Shown here one piece after another: positions 1 to 12,278 of a stretch of 64,000 nucleotides of DNA. Position 1 is the stretch's first letter, and every line of letters starts with the position of its first letter. The notes below the pieces were generated by a model. It was not told the origin of the DNA, made no database searches, and saw nothing but the letters and a program-made list of their open reading frames with translations. A program made the position numbers and the translations under genes. The stretch is taken from the NCBI GenBank assembly GCA_026027325.1, contig JAMSLZ010000002.1, positions 2,232,001-2,296,000 of the forward strand. The letters are read 5' to 3'. This DNA comes from Actinomucor elegans (taxonomy: Eukaryota > Mucoromycota > Mucoromycetes > Mucorales > Mucoraceae).

Positions 1-159
1 TCTGATTAATAGGTAATACTCCCATAATGAATTGTTGCATTTAATAGAGCAATTTCTTCTCTCCAATTTCATTAAACGTTCGTTGATTTGACTACGATGA
101 ATCTATTTCTTTCATAACCAAATGACTGTTATTTATAGACACTTTGAGGGTTTTCTTGA

Positions 160-297
160 TTAACAGATATCTTCCTTTTCGATATAATAACCAATGCTCT
201 GAAACGAGAAATTGCTTATGCATCGCTCTTCAAATGACGTCAATTTATCCTTTTGATCCTCAGTTAAAGGTGCTACGGCAAAGTTGATCTGCGGCAT
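160..297 (-). CDS. Unrecognised short reading frame, possibly one exon or a gene fragment
   Basis: An open frame on the minus strand, with an internal ATG at 297, reads into a plausible GT-AG intron near 150. The open frame extends upstream of that ATG to about 400 with protein-like composition (for example RGFIRMPQINFAVAPL), so the ATG may not be the true start. I do not recognise the family. It lies divergently beside the lectin gene that starts at 453, leaving little room for an upstream exon. It may be the tail of a gene, a small gene, or chance. Confidence 0.25.
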   Translation of the reverse strand: MPQINFAVAPLTEDQKDKLTSFEERCISNFSFQSIGYYIEKEDIC

Positions 298-452
298 TCT
301 GATAAAGCCACGAACCAATTTAGTTTTGAAACTACGAATATTTGTATAATGCGGCCAATTGGGATACACAACATCACAGCGTACATAATAAAGGATTTCC
401 CCTTATATTTTGGATCTCTTATCCTTTTTTCACTTAAATCTAACGTGTTAAA

Positions 453-2471
453 ATGAAGATCTTTAGCATTTTGGCAGTATCTTCTATTCTACTGCAGTCT
501 TGCTCTGCTGGCATATGGGGTAGTGGCAAATCTGATCCCATTGCAGCTGAAGAAAAACTACCTCAAGCTCCTACTTCGAAATTCGATTATAAACTTTCAT
601 TCAAAAAGAATTACTATTATAATGGTACCATTCCATTTTGGACTACAGGTGGAGGTAAAAAAAGAAAAGCTACAAAAGAAGAGGGTAATGCAGCTGCCAT
701 TGAAGCTAACGTTGCCGGTAGATATCTTTAAAGCGGACGATTTCATTCGTCTTTCACCTTCTGTACCCAATACCAAAGGTTGGATTTGGTCTGAAATTCC
801 TAACCCTTATGAAGAATGGGAAGTAGAAGTAGCATTCAAAGTGGCGGGTAATAATCTACATGGTGGACGTGGTTTAGCTTTTTGGTATACAAAAGAGAGC
901 AAGGAAACAGGTCCAGTATTTGGCTCCAAAGACAAGTGGGATGGACTCAGTGTTTGGCTTGACTCAGCTAACCCAGTGGTAAAATAACTTGTTATCTTCA
1001 ATTCAAGTTTGTTAACGTTGCAGATAGACACATAAGCCTAGTACTATGGTTATACTGAATGATGGTTCTTTGGCATTTGCAGCTGGAGCTGATCCAACAA
1101 AGCATATGCTTGGTTCATGTTCCATGAGTTATAGAAATTCAGAAAATCCAGCTTATTTAAAAGTAACTTACAATGACCATACGTTGACTGTAAGTACGTT
1201 TAGTTCAATTAACCCCCTTGGTATTAACTCCTATGTATAAGATCTCCATGGATACAGGATCTGGAGCAAAAGATTATCGCATTTGCGTACAAAAATCTGG
1301 TATCAAATTACCCACAGGTTATTACTTTGGCGTTTCTGTAAGCTCTTGTCTATTCAATATATATGTATATATATTAAATCTGACGTTACTTTGTTTTAGG
1401 CTGCTTCACATACACCTGCCGGTAAATCTAATTGTTTGTTTGTATTCGCCCTTGCTGATTTAATTCGCGTTTCAACTAGACGATCATGATATTATCTCGT
1501 TCGAAACAAGACAGTTGAATCCTCCACAAAAGTTAGAGGTAAAGCACTACTTACCATACTTGTACAAACCTAACACGTTTTATTCAGCATCCAAAGCGTC
1601 CTTTGGAAGAAGAAAAGAAGAAGAAAGGACAAGGGTTCTCTGGTATTGATGAAGAGCAAAAAAAGGTAGTATTAAGGTTATCTATAAGCTGATTATTGAC
1701 TTGTCTTTGCTTCATCAGAAAATTGAAGAAGCCGAATTTCAAATGAGAAAACTGAGAGAGACTGGTGAGGATTTCTCTGGAGAAACAGCTGTCACTATGG
1801 CAAGTATAACTGAATTGTTGGAGGTGTTTCTAGTTATTGATTGTTATTATGGAAATAGGCTGCTATCTACGATACCCAACGTCGTGCCATTGAGCATATC
1901 CAAATTGTGCAGTTGCAAATTGAAGCTTTAGGCGCGCCCAGTCCATCCAGTGCTATCACTGGCAACTACGAAAAGTTTGATTTTAGTAAACTTGGTACTG
2001 CTAATAGTCAAGATAACGGGTAAGTCATCTATGCCTTTATAAAAGAACACATCATTAAATTGTTTCCTATTAGCGAGTTGAAACGTGTCGCAGATCAAGT
2101 CCGTTCAGAATCCCAAAAGACAACAGAGCAGTTCGAAAAGTTGGCTCAGGAACAGAACCGCAAAATGAAGGATATCCAGGCTGCAGTAACACGTTTGGAA
2201 GATATGCTTGCTACATTGGATGTAAGTTGATATAAATTACTAATATACATATGTTGACACGTATATCACACAGAAACGCATTTTATCGCAATCCAACCTG
2301 ATGCAAAAGAAGATGAATGAAGTTAACCTTCACTCAGCAGAAACAAAAGGTACCATGTCTAGCATTTTGAAGTACATTTTTTATGCTTTCATTGCTCAAT
2401 TCTTGTTTGGTATTGCTGCTTATCTTTATTGGAAGTTGCGCGTAGAACGTAACGATAAAAAATTTGTTTAA
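453..2471 (+). CDS. L-type lectin cargo receptor, ERGIC-53/EMP47-like
   Basis: This is a type I membrane lectin that should pick up glycoproteins in the ER and load them into COPII vesicles. The start at 453 gives a signal peptide (MKIFSILAVSSILLQSCSA). The lectin fold follows, with family blocks FWTTGGG, FIRLSPSVPNTKGWIWSEIPNP, RGLAFWYTKE, FGSKDKWDGLSVWLDS, VILNDGSLAF and YRNSENPAYLKVTYN. Exons seen are 453-654, 722-978, about 1037-1189, 1242-1337, 1400-1421, 1480-1538, 1588-~1665 and later ones to 2471. A coiled-coil-like stalk precedes one membrane span near 2365-2435 and a short cytosolic tail ending KKFV. That tail resembles the C-terminal transport signal of animal ERGIC-53 (KKFF). The third acceptor is uncertain because a nearer AG gives a stop. 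The gene is convergent with the EMC subunit, 24 nt away. Confidence 0.9.
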
Positions 2472-2495
2472 TAAAACAAAAGAATCTACTATTTA

Positions 2496-3280
2496 TTACA
2501 AAGTGATTTTACTGCTGTCTAACCAATTCAATGAAACATTTTCGAGATGTTCGTCAAAGTCGTGGATATTATTGTATACTGAAGAGCTGAAAAGGCCGCG
2601 TACTTTGGAATAGGTATCTTTATCTTGGAAAATGGCTTCACTCTCAGTAGTGAAAGGTTCTTTAATTTTTCTCCATTGATTCTCGGTATTTACATAAGGC
2701 TATTTGAAGACATTAACCAACAATTTGCTTTTCTTATTACATAATGACTTACTATGATGGCAGATTCATTATCTTCCAACTTGGAGAATTGCTTATTGTT
2801 CAACTATTAATAATAATAATATATATATATAAATCGCTGTGAAAAGAGAGCGTTTTTGAATAGAACACTTACCAAGAACACAACAGCCTTATCCGCATTG
2901 TTTCTCTTTATTGTCTCTGCAACTTTGATAGCTGCCTCTGGCAAAACAGTATCTTCGCTACGAGCATTACCATGATACCAACCCACAATACTCAAATCAT
3001 TCTGCTTGGCATATAAATCAGTCTATATCCATATAAAAAACAGCTTAGCTTTTACATTCCCGAGATACCTGCCTAATACTTCGCTTACCTGCTTTAAAGC
3101 TACCTCGAGCATAGGTGTTAATGTAGTCCAATGATGAAAGAAAGGAACTGCTGATTTGATCACTGAGCCGTCTGTCGTGTTTTTGCCTAACAAGACACCA
3201 CATACAGCTGAGGAAGGGTATTTGGCAGCATGAAGAAGAGGAATGGCGTAGGCATGAAGATCGACAGTATTATTGACCAT
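2496..3280 (-). CDS. ER membrane protein complex subunit 8/9 (EMC8/EMC9 family)
   Basis: The protein begins MVNNTVDLHAYAIPLLHAAK, then YPSSAVCGVLLGK, VPFFHHW and LTPMLEVALKQV. The next exon has NDLSIVGWYHGNARSED and AIKVAETIKRNNADKAVVFLV. These are the conserved blocks of EMC8/9, an MPN-fold family without the catalytic JAMM zinc site. EMC inserts tail-anchored and multipass proteins into the ER membrane, and this is one of its cytosolic subunits. At least two introns are visible (around 3000-3090 and 2705-2870). The last exon ends in LNWLDSSKITL. The terminus faces the lectin gene tail-to-tail, so the two transcripts probably overlap in their 3' UTRs. Confidence 0.88.
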
Positions 3281-3575
3281 TTTTGTTTAAAGCAATCAAG
3301 ATGATCAGCGAAAAATATGAACAGTTGAACTAGATGGCGCGAGCGAGTGAGCGGTAGTGGAATTTAAATTATTGGTTAGGTAGACCCTTTTGCTCTCATT
3401 TCTTATTTGAAGTAGATTTATGAAGAAGTACATGTACGTATTTTTACAGTTTAGCGGGAAGTACAGTGTACCAATGTTAACCTTGAAACTATGCAGATTA
3501 TATATAGACGATATTACTTTATCTAATGAACAATAACAATGTGAATAAGCTTTGTTGAAATACCTTCCATCATTT

Positions 3576-3578
<3 letters not shown>

Positions 3579-3606
<28 letters not shown>
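3579..3606. repeat. T28 homopolymer
   Basis: Uninterrupted run of about 28 T upstream of the EMC8/9 gene. It could be a 3' tail of an old retroposed copy on the minus strand or a slippage product. Confidence 0.9.
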
Positions 3607-3609
<3 letters not shown>

Positions 3610-4965
3610 ATTCGGATATCGTGTCAGAAGTATCAAGGATGAGTTTCTATCTGCTTCCAAAAGGAGCAGTATATATGCTTTATACTTCACTGGACTTGCT
3701 TAAAGTTAGTTCAGCTGAAATATAAATCGTGCATCAGAGTATCTGACTACGAGAAACATTGTTTGATAGAATAGAAGAAGGACCACAATAGAGGCCTCAT
3801 ATAAAAGTGACATATAACCAGTTACACTCAAGTTTTGTAAAGAGGATGAGCATTAGTAGTAAATACTATCTACTAGCAAATAACAATGGCTTCAATTAAT
3901 ATGCAGGATCAATGTAGCTGATATACTAATATAGTGTGTGATATTGCCAACCCATACACTTTTACATTTCTTGTTTTGCAATAGTAATAACCTCCCATAT
4001 ACAGTTGCATATAACTCTTCATCATTATTAACTATATATGGTTGCGTTCTGCCTAAGTGGCAGATATTGCATTACAATCTTTTTTCTTTGGTGGTTTTAG
4101 TAAAGGATATATAGCATCCTACTGCGAGTCTTCTGCAGTTCTGTATTTGAACCCTGTAGAGTCTTGCTGAAACCAACCTGGTCTAAAGAATAATATATCT
4201 ACATTTCTTTAAAATCTAACTGTAAAGCATAATTATTGATGCCTTTAAGTGACTAATAAAACATGAAAATTAGCATATGAATACATGTATTGAAAAATTA
4301 GCTTTTACAGATAGTTAAATCACTCTACAACAAATATAACTCATGAATCATTTACCAGCCAAAATACAAGAGCAGTTGCCTATTCCATATCATTTTCTCT
4401 GGCACTTAAGCAGGGTGTATAATAACAACGAAAATTACTAGGATTAATCTTGAGTAACAATAACAACAATAGCAATGTCAAACAAAACTGAAGATAATCA
4501 AGTGTAATATAAAGTATGCTTATTAGATGTATTCTCAAGTCTTTATTATTTATAAGTAAATCATTTAAAGAAGAGCGCTTTGAAGGTATTTACTATTGTG
4601 TGTTTCTTTATATAATAATTCTCTTCATATACAATTATTCTCGATTTCTAAAACCGTATTGGATAAGTGATACATGCCCATAATACACTACTGTATCTAC
4701 TAGAACCATAGTTTAACCAAAATATCATATGTATATTGTACATTGATAAATGATAATAGATTTTGCACATTTTACCATATGAGCTAGTAGATTTATTGAT
4801 TTATACACTTCTCGACATATTTTGGCCAAATGCCATATCTAATTGGTATGCCATACTCAGAGAAAATTGCGACGTATACTTGCTATAACCTTTATATAGC
4901 ATGAGTGCGAACAGTGTATATTATTAGCTTCGATGCATTTGATTTATTTAAATTTGCTTGATCTA

Positions 4966-5045
4966 TAGATCTATAGGTTTACCACCTGACCTTGGCTTAT
5001 TGCTGCATCAGATTAGTATTTTCTACTCAAAATGAGTTTCTAAAC
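4966..5045 (-). repeat. Degenerate unit of the foldback-family terminal repeat
   Basis: Contains ATAGATCTATAGG, then CATCAGATTAGTA and CTCAAAATGAG, in the order and spacing of the end of the 1000-bp foldback element at 29471-35711, reversed. Strongly diverged. Confidence 0.45.
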
Positions 5046-7903
5046 TTATTATAATTATAATTAAAAATCATACGCTGACCTAAAGCCCTTAAGAATGAAG
5101 TAAAAGGATAGAAAACTTATTCACATATAGCTTACATGAACTAATAGTAAAATAAGCTATTACCTAAGATTTTTGACCGATCTTAAATGAAAGAGCAAGT
5201 TGAATACCGATTATAGAAAAGTAAGCAAAACTGATCACAACTGAAATATCTCTAAAATCTCCTAGAGGCGTTTATTTGAAATATTCAGTCAATATTGAGT
5301 CCGCTCGAATGTAACCAACAGGTTTGGTTCTATTTATATTATCTATCCTATATCAATGCTTCTAAGCTAATAATTTATGCTATCGCAATAAATGAGGTGT
5401 CTAATAGTCTTTCTGATAATATAACGCGTGTAATCAACATGCTAGCATCTCCCTGTCTTTATGTAATAATACAGTTTAAGTTATTAGACTTATGAGTCTA
5501 AACATCACATATGAAAGGGCTAAGAAAGCCCTTAGCTCATTTATTGTTATACGTGTAACGGATGTCAAAATTAAGGTGATATATAAATTGCTATTAAAAA
5601 ATAGCTATTCACGATGTAAATGGCTACATTTACCACTCCCATTCTTATTAATTGGTATACTTTATAGTTAAATGTATCTTAGTTTAACCAAATTCTCGAC
5701 TATTCTAAAGGAAATCATACAAAACGCTGAATGAAATTGGCTAATACAGTATTTATTGTAAAATAAATGTATTCCTTTTAGATCAATGTCACATAAGGTT
5801 TTGTGCATAAAATACAGATCTTGTTGAATATATGCATACTTTACTTCATTTATAGTTTAAGACAAGCATTATTATAGTTTCAATGTGGGCAAATAATATT
5901 CTCGGTGATTCTATTGTTGTATGCGAATCGTGTTTGTTACATCGAATTATAGTCTACATAGAATACAATTTCTCTTTCACTGTATGCGATTTTAGTTACA
6001 ATGTGTTCGTTTCAAGCTTTGGTTAGATTTGAGAAAAAAAAATCAATAATATATCTTGCAAAAAGCAAGAATAATGAAAACACACCCTTCCCCTTATAAA
6101 GGCGAGGAAAGTGAAATGTGGCCTTCCTCTATGAAAGAAAAAAAAGTAAATGACAATCATCTCTAAGTACAAGAAAAACAAGCATTTTTTTTTATTCTAA
6201 AAAGAGACGAGAAAGCAAATGCTTTCCAGACCAGTTTATTGGTAAAGCAAATTCGAAGATAAAAGAAGTTAATCAATGCTAATAATTTTTCATTTTAGAC
6301 AGTCAATCTACATTAAAAAGTTTTGATAGCTTTATGTATAATATGTTTCGCATAGGTAACACATACCGTTATACGTTTAGACACTTTTAGTTAATATTGC
6401 CATATTTATCGATAAAAAATGGTATTGTAAGACTCTATTATTTAATCATAAGAACTACGCTTATAAAGAAGCTGTACTCTTTATTAGAAGTAATGAAGCA
6501 TACATACTATTCAAAAACACTTTACATCAAGAATAAACTAAATAAATCAGGCTTCTTCTATTCTACCATTCATGGTGATTAAAGAAAAAAGAATGACTGC
6601 AGAGGCAAATAGAAATGATCTTGAACAGAATTTTCAAAGTCAAGCATTTAGTAAAGAGGCAATGTTCTGATTGAATTTTTTTAAGGAAAAGGGTCTTCAA
6701 TAAAAATACAAGACGAAACTACCCAAAAATTTGTATCATTACTCAAACTAGACGCTAAAAGCCAGATAATTCATTATATTTAACCGATTGTGTTGCAGTT
6801 AGCCAATATTGCTATTGATATTCGTCTTTTATATAAATCCCAAATATCTATGATTTAGTATAATACGTTATGAATTAATTAACCATATGAAGTGGTATCA
6901 ACCAAAGTTAGTGTAGTTTTCAAATCTCAGAAAAAGGATAAATCTCCGTGATCATTGTGTGCTTGTTAATCTATTCGATATACAACATCAGCAATACCTA
7001 ATTGTATCAAGCGTACAAGAGACTCAATTTGCTGTAGTAGAGCTTAAAATAAAAAAAAAAAAAAAAAACATCGGAATTCGCGCTACCAATATATCATTTA
7101 TGAAGTTAGTTTCGTCATCAAACACAGCAACATAATAATGTTTTTTCTTGAATAATGATATGAGATCGGTGACTAGAGGCGTAATAAACTCGTTAAAGGG
7201 ATTTCTTCATGTTTTTATATCATACCTTCGCTATTCAAATATTACATCATATGACACTTGTAAATAACGCATATATATATCTTTAGCTGCCCATTACCTT
7301 TGATTTCGAACGTTCATGCCATACCTTTCACACACAATTTCAACAATGCCCCAAGCTTTGCTTTGATAGTACTGTTTATCCTACTCTTCGTAACTAGAAT
7401 AAGTGCTTAATAACCCTATTTCACAAAAATTTTATCCTTTGAGTTGAATTATTGCTCTCAATAATCCCATTTAATCCAGGTTTGCTTTCAAAATGTAGTA
7501 TCAATCTATTCTGTGAGTATAAAGTTGTCACCGTAGTTAGTTACACGCAAAAGGTTTAGAGAAGCAAATAATAGCAATCCGTGATAATGAAGAGAAAACA
7601 AATGTGATCGACTGGGCGCAAACAAAAATTGCTCCCTACCATATATTTTTTTTCTGACCAAAAGTTTTTACTCTACTTTTTGGTACCTTAAAATTGAAGG
7701 TACATTAACTATGTGCTTATTAAGTTTGTGTAAAATGCAATGGCATACCTAACGGTGTAATGAATATCTACTTTTTTTTCAAGTTATAGAGTTATATTTG
7801 ATAATATTCGATTTTTAGTAACAAATGCTTAAAAACTGGCGGAATTTAAATATTGTTCTTTAAGTAAGTCCCTTATACTTTTTTCATTCTTCAACATCTC
7901 TAG

Positions 7904-7976
7904 ATCTCTTAACTAAATGTAGTTTAATATCGCATCTGATTAGCGGTTTATATTCAAAATAAATAGCTACATATAT
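7904..7976 (-). repeat. Degenerate unit of the foldback-family terminal repeat
   Basis: TAGATCTCTTAACT is followed by TCGCATCTGATTAGCGGTT and TATTCAAAATAAATAGCTAC. This is the reversed-orientation form of the roughly 75-bp terminal unit. Confidence 0.6.
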
Positions 7977-9209
7977 TAAAGCTATCATTTAGCTAAGTTA
8001 ATGTCAATATATTATATATTATTAAAGAGATGTAATTTGCATACATTTTACTACTATGTAATGTCAATCTAAATATTTAATAATAGATCTTTAAGCATCT
8101 CGTTTAAACATCACATTTTATAATAAACTATGTACGCATATTTATAATTAGCTACTGTGCCTTATAATTTTTTTTGTTTGACTGTGGTACGATGGATATA
8201 TAGTGTACTTATTCGTACTTTAATAGTAAATTGGATGCATTCCGTTCTGTATCATAATTTTTGACCTTTGGCTAAATAACAAATCAGCTTAGTGTTCTAC
8301 GCGCATAATCGGTTTCTGCATATGATATAATATTGTATGTACTCCATTGCCTGAACGGTCTTGTGAAATTTATTAATTTATAACGCTTATCATTCAAATA
8401 GCCATATCTACATTCGCCGAACAAGAAGCACTCTAGGCTTAGTGATATGGCGTTTCATGTTTATACTATGAAATCAAACATCTCTAAATCTGGAATTTTT
8501 CAAAACACTTTTGCCTACCCAAGGGCATAATCACACATACTACAAGTAAACGGAGTACTGTTGTTTTATCTATAGGAAAGCCATGCATTTTTTCAATAAA
8601 AGTGGATTAATAATTATAATGATTGGCCGGATTCTTGTTAGAATAGATGCTAAAGTGCAAACATACGCTTGTGATGGTATAGCTAATGTATTGGGAGCGA
8701 AATAATAATGGCTATAAAAGGATTCAATATAGTTGCTCAATATCCCGTTGTCATTATTTCAAAGGGATATATAGCAGAAGGAAACATTCATTAAAGTACA
8801 CTTCTTCAATAAGGCAGGAGTATATTAATGTAGCCTTTGCTTTCAAACAAACAAAGTATTCTCATAATTAGTCTATATGAAAGAACTTTCTTAGCAAAGC
8901 TAAACAGCGAGTTGGTTGCTACATAATAGGAACGGCAACGTGCGCATATAAATAGAAAGCAACAAGATCTACAACATCAAAAGTATATTGAGATAGGGGG
9001 AGTTTTTTTTATAATTGCATCTCAATTGCATCTCCTGTTTTCTTGCAGAAAACTTAGTAGTAATAAGGAAAGAGAAAATGAGCATTTCGCTTCTTGCAAA
9101 TAAACTCTAGACATACCTTGTATATTAAAAAATAAGGAGCATAAATCAGCACAATACAATCAAATACACAGTTGGCTAAAGGAGATTGTTATCTCGTTGA
9201 AAGAAAACA

Positions 9210-9217
9210 TATAAAAA
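9210..9217 (+). promoter_or_regulatory. Candidate TATA box of the Kre9-like gene
   Basis: TATAAAAA lies 106 bp upstream of the ATG at 9323. Its position fits a core promoter with a short leader. Confidence 0.4.
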
Positions 9218-9322
9218 TGCTGAAACAAGATTGTATGGTTCATCTTTTTTTTCTTTATTCTATCTACACTCTTTTTTAAAACTAAATACACCTCAATTAC
9301 ACTCGTTAGACAATAATACACA

Positions 9323-9859
9323 ATGAAGGTAAATATGTATATATTACGCAAAAAGAATCACTATTTAAAATATCTTCTACAATAGTTTGCTCTTGTTTCT
9401 GCCATCTTTCTTGGCCTTGCTGCCTTTGTATATGCTGAGGATGATATCCACTGGTTCTCTGAACCATTAGAAAACACTGACTTTACTACCACCGACAAGA
9501 TCCACTTTGTTACGAACGGTATTACCAATGATGCTGATGAAACTATTATCGTTAGACTCTTTAATGCTGAAGACGATTCTTTTATCAAGCAAATTGGTTC
9601 TTATACTGGTGAATCTATTAGTCGCGATGATGATAAGATGGACTGGAATTTCGATTGGGTTGTTGATGTACCTCAAGGTAGCTACTATGTCCGTCTCTAC
9701 GAACAAGATGCTGATGGGCAAATCGATGACGATGACGAGTGGGATAATGCAATCAGAAGCTATTCTTTCAATATTAGAGCAGCAGAGAAGAGAAAGAGAG
9801 CTACTTTGAAACGATCTCAGTTAATGAAGAAGAGAGCTCAGGCCCTCCAGATAGCCTAG
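9323..9859 (+). CDS. Small secreted protein with a Kre9/Knh1-like Ig fold (paralogue A)
   Basis: Exon 1 is only six bases, ATGAAG (9323-9328). The intron ends at 9385 and exon 2 runs to 9859. The protein starts MK-FALVSAIFLGLAAFVYA, a good signal peptide. About 110 residues follow with the strand pattern of the Kre9/Knh1 N-terminal domain: IHWFSEP, KIHFVTNG, IIVRLFNAEDDSFIKQI, WNFDWVVDVPQGSYYVRLYEQ and SYSFNI. The surface is acidic (runs of Asp), then a basic Lys/Arg tail (EKRKRATLKRSQLMKKRAQ) ends the protein. A cell-wall or secreted role is inferred from the family. The gene at 41476 shares the six-base first exon and the fold, so the two are paralogues. Confidence 0.7.
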
Positions 9860-11283
9860 ATCGCCTTTTGTTATATCAGTTTATTTCCTATTTGTAAGAG
9901 CGCATATAGTACGCTCACAGTTTATAACCACTAGTTTCTTTTTCTCTTTTTTCTTTTTATATATATATATATATATATATATAATTATTTCAAGTTTAAA
10001 ACGCTTAAATAAACCATCATTATCATTTTTTTTTTTGTCTTCAAATAAAAAAACAAGTTGGAGGGCATGAATCTAAGCTAAGGAGAACAAAGCTTACTAT
10101 AATAAATTAGCAGTAGATCAAAGCTCCCAAACGGCGTTTTTGGTTACGCATATATATCTCATTTTCATGTTCAAGTTCTTTATATATATATATATATATA
10201 ATACCTTTACTATTAGTTTACAAATGCGACATTCAACCGAAACCGAAGGTGAGATTTAAAGTTAATTTGATATTATAATTTACATGAAATATACATAAAC
10301 TACAGCCTGTCAGTAATGTATGAAGTATCCTTTGTGTTTTGATAAATAGTTGCAACAGGTGCAGCTATTGGCTCAGAATATGGTGCACTAATCAGTTGTG
10401 ACATTTGACCAAGATTGATTGAAAAAAGGGGATGATTTTCGAAAATCTTAGGAGTATCATCTTAGGCCCAAAATTCTCACTTCTATGGAGCTTATAGACA
10501 TGCTTTGAAGACATAGCTTATAATAAAAGTCTATGTATAAGATAGTAGAACATCTATTTGCATTTTTTTGTGCATTTTATTTTATCTTTTTTTTTATACC
10601 ATTAGAGCAACTCGAGTTATCGTTACATTTCAATAGCCAGGAAATTGATTTTTTTATCAAAAGAAATCCAACAAGCTAAGAGGTACACAGGTTGGAGACT
10701 GTATTATTGAACCGGCGCTTTAATTTTGATAAATTTTACTAACAATTTCTGTATTAATGGCAACATTCTATTACTGGCGTTGGAAAGAATGCAGTATGGT
10801 TTTGATTTGTATTTTAGTTTATATATAAAATTTAAGAGTAACTACATGCTATCAATGTTCTTTATAGCATGTAACCAAATTTTGCTTAGATGTTGTTACA
10901 ATACTTTATGAAAGCAAAACAAAAAAAGCGACTGCTTGGCATCTTAAAGTTGTTCTCAGGCGTCTGACTTGAGCATGCCAAGGGGAACAATCATCGTTGC
11001 CCTGATCTACATAATGAGTAAAGAATGCTGTGTAACTTGTGTGTCAAAAGCAATACATAATATACAGCCAAGACAAATAGATGGTTTCCCACAAGGTCGA
11101 TGCAATTAGAGTCTATCTTGGCAGTTATTTTCTTGAAACATACCAGTTTAGATAAAGCTACAGTAATCAGTGCATGCCTTTTTCAGTCTATTTTATTTGT
11201 TGGTGATACTATATTAATCACATGGATTTGGGTTACTCCACGTGTATTACAAGTCAACTCTTTGCGTTACAATGATTATATTA
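9860..11283. other. Intergenic, AT-rich, with one degenerate repeat unit
   Basis: Holds two TA microsatellites (around 9957-9984 and 10180-10200) and a foldback-family unit near 10357-10425. No convincing gene. Short frames at 10726 and 11100 have no recognisable content. Confidence 0.6.
10357..10425 (+). repeat. Degenerate unit of the foldback-family terminal repeat
   Basis: GGTGCAGCTATTGGCTCAGA is followed by CACTAATCAGTTGTGACATT and AAGATTGATTG. It matches the forward form of the roughly 75-bp unit in order and spacing. A 50-codon open frame on the other strand overlaps it and is probably fortuitous. Confidence 0.6.
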
Positions 11284-12107
11284 TTAGGAGTATACTATGT
11301 TCGAAAGATCTCTAAGCCTTAAAATACTCCGAACATCTGCAGTGAATCTCAATGCATCTAACAAAGGTAGTAAATCTAATAAGCTTTCATCATTTGGGTT
11401 TGATATCCAAGTAGGCAAGGGAATAGCATTATCTTTAAAGAAAGGTTATTCTACTTGTATATCAACTTGATATATCGTATATACCTTGGCATAATTCAAA
11501 AGCAGAAGGACTATTATCTATCAAACACACTTTGGCCAAATCCGATTCTGCTATAGAGATATCTTTTAGGAAATTGCCATTTTTTAATATACAGGACTAT
11601 ATTGTACATGAGTGACTGGACGCGTCTTTATATCAAATATTTACCTGTCGAAAGTATCTCTGACTTATCGCTGTTTGATCTTGGTCTAACCAGTCAATGA
11701 CCGGGTCAGCATATTCAGACATGGAAGCAGTGAATATAACTACTTTATACCATTTACTTATCTACTAAAATGAGTGTATATAATTAACTACAATAAAACG
11801 TAATTACCGTGGAGAGAAAAAAGTCTACATGAGGTCTTTTGTATACTTCGTACAAAATGCTTTGTTTATCACTCGTGACTTCAATCGTTGTTTTCTTTAT
11901 GCTTTTATGATGGATATGCTTGGCTTCAGTGACTCTGACAGAATGAACTAGCGTTTCGTCTAAATCAAGAACCAGTGTCTTTCCTTTGTAGTATTGCAAT
12001 GCAATTGAATTATTCTTTCTATTAGTAGTTTGTTTTGGCAATAATACACTACACAAGTATTTGTATAGATAGGCAATGAACTGCTGGAATATAAAGCTAT
12101 CTACCAT
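11284..12107 (-). CDS. Nem1/CTDNEP1-type HAD phosphatase
   Basis: This is an FCP1-like Ser/Thr phosphatase of the nuclear envelope/ER. In yeast and animals it dephosphorylates the phosphatidate phosphatase Pah1/lipin. Catalytic motif I is [12 protein letters not shown], followed by [14 protein letters not shown], then [19 protein letters not shown], and motif III in a later exon around [10 protein letters not shown]. Introns lie at about 11762-11809, 11589-11643 and 11455-11488. I prefer the ATG at 12107 ([18 protein letters not shown]), which leaves a short N-terminal hydrophobic segment as in CTDNEP1. The upstream ATG at 12359 would add 84 residues lying antisense to the neighbour's coding exon. 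The gene ends [10 protein letters not shown]. Confidence 0.85.
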
Positions 12108-12278
12108 TACTAGAAAGTGTATTAGAAAGAAAGAAAAAAAGGTTAAACAAACAAAATATAACGTCACTTTATTCTTTAATGCAACACAAACAGGGCTAAA
12201 CACACTCCACAGTAATAATAATAAATAAGCAGGCTCAGCTCCTATTCTTTCTCTTTTTCTTTCACTTTTCACTCCTAT

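Larger units (their letters stand above)
3281..9322. other. Gene-poor AT-rich region (about 6 kb) with decayed repeats
   Basis: No reading frame here is long or protein-like. The stretch is very AT-rich and holds a T28 run (3579-3606), an A-run near 7050-7070 and many short degenerate repeats, including units of the foldback family near 4966-5045 and 7904-7976. The few 60-codon frames start at non-ATG codons or lack coding-like composition. It is probably old transposon debris between the EMC subunit and the secreted-protein gene. Confidence 0.7.

Noticed and set aside
10300..10461. A 50-codon minus-strand frame with protein-like composition (QMSQLISAPYSEPIAAPVAT)
   Set aside because: It coincides with a copy of the foldback-family unit (10357-10425), no other exon is visible, and its upstream end is a stop.
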